A DNA stretch of 64,000 nt from Cristatella mucedo (taxonomy: Eukaryota; Bryozoa; Phylactolaemata; Cristatellidae): assembly GCA_009760855.2 (NCBI GenBank), contig WPIO01000004.1:5526501-5590500 (forward strand). The letters are read 5' to 3'. Position numbers and translations under genes: made by a program. Shown piece by piece: positions 1-32,895 of the stretch (position 1 is its first letter; each line of letters opens with the position of its first letter). Below the pieces are notes generated by a model that had not been told where the DNA came from, ran no database searches, and saw only the letters and a program-made list of their open reading frames with translations.

Positions 1-787
1 GCTGCTGCTGCTGGTGCAAGCATCAGCACAAGCATGTCAGCAAGAGTGGCCACTGGACAGCTGTAATACTGTGGCATACCGGGAGCAAGCTTAAGAATGT
101 CTAGCAAGCATCAATTAATAATGCAGAACCGTCAATTGGAGGGATACGATGGATTGTATTATGTCACCAATACTGTTAGTCACAGATAATGAGATCATGC
201 CGTCCACCATAGACACAACGAAATGGGACCATGCAGTGGCCCTCGGCCCAACCAGATGCAGGTGGTGAGGAGAGGCTTGCCGACCAACCCTTCTCTCCCT
301 ATGCAATTCTTTACAGCCCCTATGCGATTGCATACCTCCGGCAAGGTCCGAGTATGGCCCATCGTCGGCATAATCTCGAGTACACCAGACCCAGCTAAGT
401 ATGGCTGCTTGCAGCCACAACGAGGCTTGCAGCCACAACGAGGCCTCCAGCCACGAGGCCTTCAGCCACAACAATGCAGCTGGTCGTCGACTAGTTAGGC
501 AGCAGACCCCCCTACCATCGAGGCTCACGAGAGAAGATTACCTGCTTAAAAAATATACTATAAAAAATAGAATTAATTTGCATAGCTCCCTAGGAGAACC
601 TAATCTCTATTCAGGCACTTCACACCGATGCCACGGGGCTTGCCGAGGCTACGACCTTGGCCTAATCTAGGCTCCACACTTCTCACACTCACCGACGACG
701 ATGACGACTGCGATCACGTGCCAAACTCTGCGCACAAAAGCTTTACACATTTTACCCCATCACGATCGGACGGGTATGCAAACTTAC
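1..787 (-). other. slit intron 20 (partial)
   Basis: Non-coding. It holds a short tandem repeat of about 18 bp at 412-470 (GCAGCCACAACGAGGC-like, three to four diverged copies) and a reverse SINE A copy at about 540-690. No exon-like LRR signal was found. Confidence 0.75.
540..690 (-). repeat. SINE A copy, diverged
   Basis: On the minus strand it reads tRNA-like remnant, CCCCGTGGCAT, then AGTGCCTGAATAGAGATTAG and a TTCTCCTAGG arm before an A/T-rich tail. It is the same 3' module as the copies at 1735 and 24325. Box A is degraded. Confidence 0.65.
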
Positions 788-22222
<21,435 letters not shown>

Positions 22223-22884
22223 GCGCGCTGGCGCCGTTGTCCGGACGGTGGCGGTGGTGGTGGTGGTGGTGGTGGTCGCCGCGACGCGTCGGCGGCGGAA
22301 GGAAGCGGCAGCGGCGTCGTCGTCGGCGTAAAAGTCGCGGTCACTCGGCGTCACAGCGGGAAAACCGAGAGCGGCGACCTGTGGGCGGGCGGGCGAGCGG
22401 CCGTGCCGTGCTAGCGTGCGCTCGATACGCCCGAGCGGCGTCGAATGCCGGCGGGCCGCAACCGCCAGCGTCGGTCGGCTGGCCATTGGCCAGGTCTCCG
22501 GAGCGGAAGTCGAAGCGGCCCGGCTCCTCCTCCGCAGGCGGTGCCGCCCCACGCCGCCGCCGCGGGCGCCGCCTGCGGACGCCGACCCGCGGTGCGACGG
22601 CGCGCCCGGGAATAATGGGCCCAGCGCAGTCGCTCGTTGGCGGCCGCTTTTCTAGACTCGCAGGTCGAGACGCCGTATTTACTCTATGCCGCTGAAGCGA
22701 ATATTTGTGCTCGTCCGTCCGTCGTCCCGTCGGAGCGTTGCGGCGGACGCGCTCTGTCCTTAAATGCGACCATCCGTTGTCTCCGATAGGCCGTGTGCCA
22801 ACATGGACTGGGCAACTGGAGAGGAGTGCAAGAACCCGATTCGAGTGGGCAAAACGAGTCGAGGGCCAAAGTCAAGGTCAAAGC
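22223..22884 (-). promoter_or_regulatory. slit: probable slit 5' UTR and CpG-island promoter
   Basis: Very GC- and CpG-rich sequence directly upstream of the start codon, with (ACC)n and (GCC)n patches in gene sense and no TATA box I can defend. The island ends where a LINE begins at about 22885. No transcription start can be fixed from sequence; upstream non-coding exons further right are possible. Confidence 0.4.
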
Positions 22885-24059
22885 TAGAGCAGCACCCCGG
22901 TCCGCCCTTTGACACCGCTCGTACCAGTTCTTTTCACGTTTTATACTATCCCTCTTGCCGATGCGGTTGTCAGGCACAACTTAGGCTTTCACTTCTATGC
23001 ATATGACACTCCCTTGTACCTTTGCTTTGGTCCCTCCCAGCCCTCCAGCTCGTCGAATTTGCTCAGCTCCCTTGCTGCTTGTATTGACGACGTCTGCACA
23101 TTGATGGTGGAGGGGGGATTTATGAAGTTGAATGACGACAAAACCAACTTATGGATTAATTGGTAAATCAAGTGTGATTTGATTCAGAAATAGGAAAACT
23201 TAATGTTCTAAATTGGCTCTGCCAGAATATCTCCTGTTGAATCTGCACGAAGTCTAGGTATCTTGTTCTAAATTGGCATTTCATTAGACTACTACATCAG
23301 CTCCACAGTCAAGTCTGCCTACTTTCAGCTACGTGATATTGCTAAAATCTGGGTTTTCTAAGACAGGGATAATACATATAACTTGGTCCACGCATTTGTG
23401 ACATGCCACCTCAACTTCTGTAACTCACTGCTTGCTAGTCTTCCTGAATGTGCATTCAGGCACTTACTGTTGGTGCGCAATTCTGCAGCTAGGCTCCTCT
23501 GTCTGGAGCGTCGCAATTGCCAAATAACACCACTATTCACCGAGATGCACTGGTTCATAACTAAGTAGTGTATCTACTTCAAAGTTCTGTCACTCACTTA
23601 AGTTCCCTTCCTTCCCTGGCTCTAGCCTACCTATCAGAACGACATCTCAACAAGGCTAGGCATCGTACCACCCGCACTTCTGACTCAAATCGTTGAGCTA
23701 TGCCTTGAACCAACTTGAAATCCTCTGGAGACCGTGCCTTTAGTTTGCTTGCTCCAAAAGCCTGGAACTTTCTCCCAACTGAGTCACGACATCCCGCGAC
23801 TTGATGACATTAAGCAGGAACTAAAACTTCTTTTTTCTCACTGCCTTTATTGAGTCATTCTGATTCGTCCTTTGTGTGCCTATGTATGCTGCCACTGTGT
23901 TGCATGTCACCACTAACTTTATTATGAATGTTGACCTCGTGCATGTTACCACTAACCAATTGGTCATGCTTACTGTGCATCAAAAGCAAAGTGCCTAGAA
24001 AGAGATAAGTTATCAGAGGGCGTTATATAAATTTAGTATTACTATTGTTATTATTATTT
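22885..24059 (+). mobile_element. 5'-truncated CR1/L2-like LINE with RT remnant
   Basis: Broken reverse transcriptase. VPVLFTFYTIPLAD and LGFHFYAYDTPLYLCFG carry the RT active-site region, with the catalytic YADD-type box altered to YAYD. SSLAACIDDVCTLM and KLNDDKTNL follow, then, across frameshifts and stops, the thumb and the C-terminal FACSKSLELSPN part. It ends in the family tail AAAGTGCCTAGAAAGAGATA and an ATT-rich run. It is inserted just upstream of the slit CpG island. Inactive. Confidence 0.88.
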
Positions 24060-24061
24060 TG

Positions 24062-24240
24062 AGCCGTAACGGCACACTAGGTAAGGCTGTAGGTTTGCAC
24101 GACCTCGGGACCGAGGTCGTGGGTTCGGATTCTATAGTGGGCGGTCCTGTATTGCCGCTGCATGCGGTGGCGGTAGCCGTAGAGGCTCTCCTGTCGCTAC
24201 TCAGAAAGAGGCTGCTGAATCAGCTAGTATTTATTTAGTT
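24062..24240 (+). repeat. SINE B copy (tRNA-derived)
   Basis: tRNA-like head with box B GGTCGTGGGTTCGGATTC, then ATTGCCGCTGCATGCGGTGG, AGCCGTAGAGGCTCTCCTGT, and an end at CTGCTGAATCAGCTAGTATT. It abuts the LINE tail to its left. It shares its 3' half with copies at 26.3 and 55.4 kb. Confidence 0.75.
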
Positions 24241-24324
24241 CCGCTCGGTGACGAATGCGTCAGCCATCGACAACGCAGCAGAAAGCGTTCACTCGGCTCT
24301 AGATCTGTCTGTGGTGGTAACGCA

Positions 24325-24480
24325 CGCACTGATTTGGCGGAGCGGTTAAGGTGCTTGCTCCGTCCAAGGTCTAGCCAAGGTCGTGGGCTCGAGCCCCGTG
24401 GCATATGTGGGAAACGCCTGAATAGAGATGAATTTCCTTAAGGGCACTATATGCAAATGAACTGTATTTTCTTTACTTTG
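24325..24480 (+). repeat. SINE A copy, best preserved
   Basis: Box A GATTTGGCGGAGCGGTTAAG, box B GGTCGTGGGCTCGAGCCCC, tail ACGCCTGAATAGAGATGAAT, TTCCTTAAGGGCACTATATG, A/T-rich end. The head resembles a Leu/Ser-type tRNA; the tail is the LINE-like hairpin module. Confidence 0.82.
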
Positions 24481-25633
24481 ATGCGCGACTCGACACGCTT
24501 TAACCAAGTGATTAACTGCAAGAGGGTCGTCGAAGTGACAGACAGAGAGAGGTGGCGAGAAAAGGAGAGATGAGATGGAGATAGAGTGATAGAAATAAAG
24601 GAGAGAGAGAGGGGGGAGAGAGAGACTGATAGACTAAAAATCAAAGGAAGCGTGCACTTTAGCTCGCACCGCATGGAATCGCGGCCTTTCGGATTAGCAA
24701 TAGTCGCTCGGACACTATTAAAAGCCTCCGCCTACTCTAACCTATCCCGAAGTAGGCAAACAAATCCATTTAAAAATACCGCCCTCTCGCCGGCGCCTCG
24801 CCGCTGACAATGAACCGTCTATCGCCGCAGAGACAAAATATTTATTTTTATCGCAGGCCTAGCACTGCAGCATTTTGTGCATTCACGGAACGGACGGAAT
24901 TTTATAAACAAAGAGCGTAATAAGTAAGCTCAGTCGCGCGAAGAATAAACGCTGCGCGCGCAGCAACGCTCTAAGCAGACACCGACGAAACCACGCCGCT
25001 TTTACGTGCTCTCTCTCTCTCGCTCGCTCGCAGCTCGCGCCAAACGCTTATTTCTTCTAGCTCTTTCGCTGACGCACAGCGAGATCATTCGTCCCGCGCT
25101 CACAGCGAGGCAACTCGTTCCGCGCTCTCGGTAGCAGTTTGTTTAGCCAGTAAGCGACCAGTCGGTACCGGCGGCAATCGCTTAGGAAACTGCACTCGCT
25201 ACATCACTTCGGAAGTCAGCCTGGCTAGCTCCGAAATGGCCGTCGAGGTGCTGTCGCCGCGCGGAGGTAAAAGGAAGTGACGATAGCGGGTCCGGAGAGA
25301 GGGTGGCGTCAAAGCGGCAGCCGCCGCCGCCGCCATACGACGGCTCGCGCCTGCGCCGTCGGCGTGCAGCCGGAGGTCTAGATCGCAGCCAGTGCACGCC
25401 GCGGCAGGTGACGGCAGCGAAACTTTCGGCGACCGCTCTGCTCAGAGAGTGAGTGCGAACGCGTCAGCTTCACACGCGACCGAACGCGCTAGCACTCGAG
25501 CGCGCGCGCCTGGCGCAAACACCAAGGGCAAGATTCAATCGACGAGGGAGGGCAAGGATTACTGGCGAAGGGAAGGACGAAGGGCAAGGTTAAACGACGC
25601 AGAGCGTTTCGGGCCATTGGCCGGACTCAGGGA
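24481..25633. other. intergenic, GA tract and CpG-rich patch
   Basis: GA-rich 24535-24635; an A/T-rich stretch at 24830-24930; CpG-rich from about 25010 to 25560 with CGCTCGCTCG runs. No gene recognised. Could contain distal slit 5' sequence. Confidence 0.6.
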
Positions 25634-26094
25634 GCAGCAGACGTCGTCAAGCATCGTACCACCCGCTTTTCGGAATCCAACAGTCTGGAAATACCTCGTA
25701 CAAACCTTAAATCCTTTGGAGACCGTGCATTTAGCTCGTATGCTCCCAAAGCCTGGAACTCCCTCCCGACCTGCGTCAGAACATCCCCGACCTGACCACA
25801 TTTAAAATAAACTTAAAAACACACCTATTTAGGACAGCCTTTAGTGGGTCCCTGTGATTCGTCCTTCATGTGCTTATGCGTGCTGACACTGTGCATGCTG
25901 CCACTAACCGCACTTGCATGCTGACCCTGTGCATGTCACCTCTAACCATATTATTTATTTTGCTTGTTTTTCAAGCATGATTTTACTTACTATTCCATTG
26001 CATATCTCTTTGCAGCAAACGTAAAGCGCCTAGAAAGAGATTAAGTTCTCTGAGGGCGCTTTATCAAGTACAATGTTATTATTATTATTGTCAG
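25634..26094 (+). mobile_element. 3' end of CR1/L2-like LINE
   Basis: Encodes, with breaks, the RT C-terminus: LEIPRTNLKSFGDRAF after frame correction, then AYAPKAWNSLPTCVRTSP-like residues. It is followed by the 3' UTR and a perfect hairpin (AAGCGCCTAG ... GGGCGCTT) with (ATT)n at 26030-26094. Truncated and inactive. Confidence 0.85.
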
Positions 26095-26284
26095 TATCCG
26101 CCGCTGAGGTACGCCTTCGTATGCCCTGCCCGCGCCGCGTGGGCACGGTCGCCGCGCGGCCCGGCGGGCCACATGACCCGCGACTTCGCAGCGCGGACGC
26201 GCCTGCGCGCGAGCTGCGAGCTGCGCTTCGGCGCTTCGGCGGCCGCTGAGGCTCGGGCCGCGAGGCTGGCGCGGCGCGATGCAA

Positions 26285-26405
26285 AACGCACCAATTAGCG
26301 AGCTGATTTAATGCCTCGTTTATGTCGCGGCTGCACCGCTTGCAGTGGTCAATGCAGGCTCGACCGCTGCCGGATTCGAACCCGCGGCCTGGGCAGTGAA
26401 GAGCG
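26285..26405 (-). repeat. SINE B copy, diverged
   Basis: On the minus strand: GCGGGTTCGAATCCGGCAGC (box B), CTGCATTGACCACTGCAAGC, GGTGCAGCCGCGACATAAAC, GGCATTAAATCAGCTCGCTA. Parallel in order and spacing to the 24.1 kb copy. Confidence 0.65.
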
Positions 26406-26464
26406 ATCATCTCTCTCTCACCCCCTGGGGAGGGGGAGGAGGCCCCAGAGCCGTCCGCCTGACG

Positions 26465-26645
26465 ATGAGACGTAGCCCTGCAGCGCCGCGGAGGATGTGA
26501 CGTAGCCCTGCAGCGCCGCCTGAGGATGAGACGTAGCCCTGCAGCGCCGCGGAGGATGTGACGTAGCCCTGCAGCGCCGCGGAGGATGTGACGTAGCCCT
26601 GCAGCGCCGCGGAGGATGTGACGTAGCCCTGCAGCGCCGCGGAGG
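26465..26645 (+). repeat. 30-bp minisatellite, six copies
   Basis: The word GACGTAGCCCTGCAGCGCCG starts at 26469, 26499, 26530, 26560, 26590 and 26620, spaced by GAGGATG(T/A). Each unit carries TGACGT or AGACGT plus CTGCAG. Confidence 0.93.
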
Positions 26646-27725
26646 AGCGTCGCGGCGGCTCCAGCGAGCGCGAAGCACCAGCGTCTCGCTGCAGCAGAGG
26701 TTATTTGAACGCACGACCTGCGACCTGCTGCTGTCGAAGTGGTGTCGCGTCCGGTCGCGTCAGCTCGCCCATTTCGAGACGCCCGCACTTCGCGGGGGTG
26801 GGAAGCGCCTAGCCGCACACCGCGGCCAGGTGCGCTCCACCATACCCTCCCCGCCGCGAATCCCCCTGGTCGAATCGGCTGCAGTCATTACCCGGGCGGA
26901 AGTAGGATTTCGCTGCCAGCGCTGTGTACAACACGAGGCCGCCCGCCGGGTCGAGTGAGCGAGTGAGCGTGCGAGCTGATGAGTCCGAGGAATCGGTCGT
27001 AAAAACTAGATAATTTTATGCGTACATAAATAATAAGTTTAAACTTGATAATTTGCGAAACGCGCTTTCATAAGTATACTACCGTTGAGGCGACGCGAAA
27101 CGACCTAGTTAGATTGCCTTCCGGAACAGCGCGTCGTCGCCGTGCGCGCGCGGCATCCGTCTCGCGGCATAGGGAGGCGGACGCGAATCGGCCGAAGCTC
27201 GCCAGGCCTCGCGCCATTTTGCGCCCGAACGACGCAGTCAGCTCTCGGGAAGCCGCAGCGACGCTACGGCTCCCCGCGCGCGGGCAAGCGCCAGCGCTCG
27301 CCCGCGCGCCGACCGGCTTAAAAAAGAAAAAGTCGAGCGGAATCGACGACGCGGAGCCAGCTGGCCTTGACACTGCACGCGCGCGCCTTGCCATAGCCGA
27401 GGGAGATCGTCCGCAAAAGAGTTTGAGAGCAGATAGTGGAGGAGTTGAATAGCCTGGACTGAGCGCGACTGTAAAGAGCCCGTTGCAACGAGGCGTCTCG
27501 ATCGCGAGGCTGCCCGAGCGCGCCCGCTCTGACTCTGCGGTGGAGCCCGCGGCGGCGGGATACGGCTACCGCCGGCGCAGCCTTCCCGGCACCGTCGCGC
27601 AGACGCCGCCGCCTCACGGCTCGCTTCGCGGTCGGTCAGCGCGCTCAAACGCGTCTCCTCTTCTTCGCTGGCGGCGAAGAAGAAGAGACGCGTCGGGTCG
27701 CGGTCGCCTCCGAACGACCTTCGCA

Positions 27726-27756
<31 letters not shown>

Positions 27757-29125
27757 TCCCCAGGCGGGTACGACCGGACGTGCGCGTGCGTGAGCTTCCG
27801 GGTCCGCAGCGACCGATGGGCGGCGCGGATAAACGCTCGAGCGGATTCTGGCGGAGAGCGCAGAAGTGCGCCGCGGACGACCCGGAAAATCAGAGCGCGA
27901 GGGAAGGAAGGCGTGGCGCGAGGGGCAGCTCCGCATTTTGGCTGCCGCGCTCGACCGAGCGCGGCCGCTGAAATGCGTGCGGCCGACCGGCGCGCGGCCG
28001 ACGACGGGTGAGTGAGCCCTGCGCGCGGGTTATCGAGTCCATCGATCCGGCGGAGCGCGCACGCTCGAACGGCGAGAGATTCGCGGCTAACCTCAGAATC
28101 GACTCGAGAACGGTCGAGCGCGCCGACGGCGCCGCCGCCGAGCGCGGACGAGCGGCGGCGGCGGCGCACTGGGAGGCGCAACTGCGCTGCTGCCGCGTCC
28201 GGTTTCTGGCCCGTCACCCGTAAAGAGTCCCCAGCGGCCCAACGACGAGCTTATGCGGGCGGCGCCGTCGATGCGCCGGCCGCACTGCGTCGGACGCCAC
28301 GCTGACGCCGCGTGCCCGACGCGCCGCCGCCGCCGCCATCGGCGCGCGCCCGGCGGCGCCCCTCTGGCGCGGCCGGCGACGTTGCCGAATGTGCATTCTG
28401 TGCTGCGCATTGCCCCGCCGCCCCGGGCGTCGCAGCCGCGCGCGTAACGTCCAGGGCGGCTGCAGCCGTCGATGCTGCACGGCGGCGCAGCCGTCGATGC
28501 TGCGGTCGACCAGAGGCTTACGAGCGAACGGCTTTTACGATCCTCATTTCGGAGCTATCGCCGACGGCTGCCGAAAAAATAAATTCCTATGCCAGTGCGT
28601 ACGGTGTGACGTGCCCGGCTAACTTCCTTAGGCTAGTGGGGGGGGGGAAGGTTATCGGCGGCTCAGACCGCCGCCTCGGCCGTGACCGCCAGCGGGCGCG
28701 GTGCCCTAGCGAGATTTTCCACGGACTGCGACGTCGCGCAACCACATACTTCGCGTCGCCGCCGAAGCCTGGCGTGCGGCTCCGTCGGCGTCGTCGCGCC
28801 GGGTTCAAATCGAAGCGTAGCCGGTGGATCGCTGGCCAGTGCCCCGGATGCTATGATGCTCGATGACGACACGAAGGGTGGGCGCACACTGCCCGCCTGC
28901 TTGACCGGGGGCGGGATCCGTAGATTTGCAGCAGAACACTGCGGGACAAGGCTGAATGTTAAAAATGCAAGCGTTCTATTTGTGGTAGGCAGAGCCACCC
29001 CATCATAAGGTACGAGAGTAAGAATCCTTCCGGCGCAGAACTAGTTCGGCGAACACCCGAGGGCTCGCAGCATCCGGGATACGGCAGTGATCGCTCTATC
29101 GCTTGTAGCCCCGCCACGGCCAATC

Positions 29126-29163
<38 letters not shown>

Positions 29164-30740
29164 GCGCCGGAGCCACGCCCTCACTCGCCGCCGCTCGGCG
29201 GCGAGTGAGGGCGTCCGAGAGCGGTAGAGTGCGGCGATAACAGCTTCGGCGCGAGTGCAATTCGCGCCTCGCGCCCGAGCGGAACTGCGAGCGGCCGCAT
29301 TTAGCGCCGTCGCTGCGTCACAGGCGGCGCCTCGCGCCTGATCGATAGCCGCCGCTCGCCTGCGTGCGCGCGCCTCGCCGAAAGCCGACGACGACAATCG
29401 GCTGCGCACGGCAGGCGAGCTGGCGGCCACGCAGCGCGAAGCGAGCGCTCGGAGCCCCGAGCACCGCGAGGCTCCGGAGCCGCCGCCGCCCTTCGACCTT
29501 CGCTCGCTGGCCCTCAGTCTTTTTACTCGACGCCGGCGGCGGGTCATCGAGCCGCCGCCGCCGTTCGCCGGCGATCGCAGCTCGGCAGACTGCGGAGACC
29601 GAACGCGCGCTCTCTGCCGGCCTCGCCCAACGCGGGCGAGCATCGCAAGACGCTCCTTCGAGCGGGCGTTCTACCCGAGTCCCGTATTTCCGCCGGCGCA
29701 AATCGTCCTTTACGCGCTTGCGCGTGCAGACGTCGCGCGCCATCGCTGGCCAATGGACTCGCTTCCTATCCAGCGTACGTCGAGCGCCTCAAAGAGATTC
29801 AATTCGCTAGCGGCTTTGACGCAAAAGTCTTAACGTTGCTAATACTATTACGATTGCTGCTACCAGGCAATCGCACGCAATAAACGTCGGCGGCCAGAGA
29901 ACAAACGACACCGCCGAGGCGGCTGATGCAGAGGACAGCGTTAGCAGCTTGCGCGGTCGAACCGGCAGGCGCGCGGCCGGCCGAGCCGATCTTCGCTGCC
30001 GCCGCGTCTCCGGCGCTTCGGCGGCGCAAAGGGGGTCCCGCGCGCCGCACTCCGCTCTTCGCGGACGCGGCGGCGGCGGCGGCTCCGCTCGCCGTCGTCG
30101 CCGCCGCCGCCGCTGGTCGTTGCCAGACCGAGTCGCGGGAGCCCCAGCCAGCCTAACGAATCGCGCCGCTTGCCCACAGGCTCGCCCATTGTCGGCCCGG
30201 CCGTAGTCGGCAGCAACAAACAGGAGAATCTAAATATAGGGCGACCGCAGCCTATTTAATCTAGATAAACAGAGCACTATAGAGACGTTTCCTCAGACGG
30301 CGCTAGCCGCGAGACTCGCGCGCGCCCGCCGCGCCGTTGTCTAGCCGCGCGTCGTCGGCCGCCGAATCGCCGCTAGCCGAGAAAGTCCGAGGAAATACGG
30401 AGTCGGTCGGTCGGTCGGTCGGCCGCGCTCGCCCCTGCGTCAGTCGTCGAGTCGAGTCGAAGCGCGCAGGCGCAAAACGCCCGACGGCGGCGGCGGCGGC
30501 GCGGCGGCGGCGAGATATCCGATCGCTCCGCGAGAATAATTCAGAGACCTGCGCCTTCTTCCCTCGATCGCCGAGCGAGCGGCGGATTCAACTCGTAACG
30601 GAACGAGGCGCTTCTCTCGAGCAGGTCGCATTACAATAATTAACGACCGACGGCGTCTGCGGCGGCGGCTGCTGCTGCTGCTGCTAGCTGCCGCCGAAGA
30701 ACGCGGCCTGCGCGGCGGCGGCGGCGGCGGCGGCGGGCTG
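26646..30740. other. CpG-rich intergenic block, no recognised gene
   Basis: About 4 kb of CpG-dense sequence with (GCC)n patches (27727-27755, 30720-30735), an A/T-rich gap at 26995-27080, a CT tract at 29127-29160 and a perfect hairpin at 29175-29214. Many overlapping frames of 60-230 codons exist on both strands, as expected of GC-rich DNA; none shows domains or splice-consistent structure. Confidence 0.6.
29175..29214. repeat. perfect 18-bp inverted repeat, 4-nt loop
   Basis: Left arm ACGCCCTCACTCGCCGCC (29175-29192), loop GCTC, right arm 29197-29214, fully complementary. Confidence 0.95.
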
Positions 30741-32120
<1,380 letters not shown>

Positions 32121-32129
32121 TTATGGTAG

Positions 32130-32895
32130 GTAATAATAATCATAATACACTTAATAAAGCACCCTCAAAGAACTGTATGCAATTGTGGTTAGTGGCAGCA
32201 TGCAACAGTGTCAGCACGCATAAACACATAAAAGACGAATTCACGGGAACCCACTAAATGCAGCCTTAAATAGGTGCGTTTTTAATTTCTTTTTAAATTT
32301 GGTCAAGTCAGGGGATGTCGTGACGGGAAATGAATGATGAAGTTGGGAATTAGTTCCACACTTTGGAAGCATGCGAACTAAAGATACGGTCTCCAAAGGA
32401 TTTGATGTTTGTACGAGGTATAGGTAAACAGTTAGATTCCAAAAAGCAGGCGGTTTGTTGCTTAGCCTGATCGGGCAGTAGATTTGATAGGTAGGCTGGA
32501 GCCAAAGAATAAAGTGACCTAAAAGTGAGCGACAAAACCTTGAAGTCGATCCATTGCTTGACTGGTAGCCAGTGCAGGTAGGCGAGAAGTGGTGTGATGT
32601 GGCAACTGCGACGCTCAGCGCCTAGAGAGAGATTAAGTTCTCTGAGGGCGCTTTATCAAGTGAATTATTATTATTATTATTATTAGGACAGACAAGCCTA
32701 GTTGCAGAGTTTTGCACCAGCTGTAAGCGCCTGATTACAGATATCAGACCAGCAATCAGTGAGTTACAGATGTCAAGAGGGGATGTTACAAATGCATGGA
32801 CCAATTTAGATATAGAATCCCTGTCTAAGGCCAAATTTGAGCAATCTGATATAGCTGAAAGTAGGCAGACTTGATTTTGGAGCTGATGTGGTCGA
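32130..32895 (-). mobile_element. CR1/L2-like LINE fragment with a nested insertion
   Basis: On the minus strand it encodes RRLQLVQNSATRLVC, then (after the insertion at 32616-32685) CHITPLLAYLHWLPVKQWID, LYSLAPAYLSNLLPDQAK and FGDRIFSSHASKVWN, the RT thumb and C-terminus. The tail at 32133-32165 retains ATT-like repeats, but one hairpin arm is deleted. Inactive. Confidence 0.88.
32616..32685 (+). mobile_element. 70-bp solo LINE tail nested in another LINE
   Basis: Reads AGCGCCTAGAGAGAGATTAA, GTTCTCTGAGGGCGCTTTAT, CAAGTGAATT and (ATT)n in plus sense, opposite to the host LINE. It splits the RLVC|RR codons that are continuous in the copy at 54300. No clear target-site duplication. Confidence 0.88.

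Noticed and set aside
1-787. Further Slit D4 exon left of 788
   Set aside because: I looked for a 72-nt LRR exon with a donor like the others and found none; the next exon must lie outside the window.
22223-22552. N-terminal extension of Slit starting at the ATG at 22552
   Set aside because: Arg/Ala/Thr-rich and GC-driven; it would place the signal peptide about 110 residues inside the protein.
24325-24420. Functional tRNA gene
   Set aside because: Boxes A and B are present, but the cloverleaf is not closed and the unit continues into a SINE tail found at four other sites.
26465-26645. CRISPR-like array of 30-bp repeats
   Set aside because: Units are contiguous with no unique spacers.
27238-29810. 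Frames of 100-230 codons in the CpG-rich block 27.2-29.8 kb
   Set aside because: Overlapping on both strands and all frames, Arg/Ala/Pro-rich, no motif recognised; expected from high GC content.
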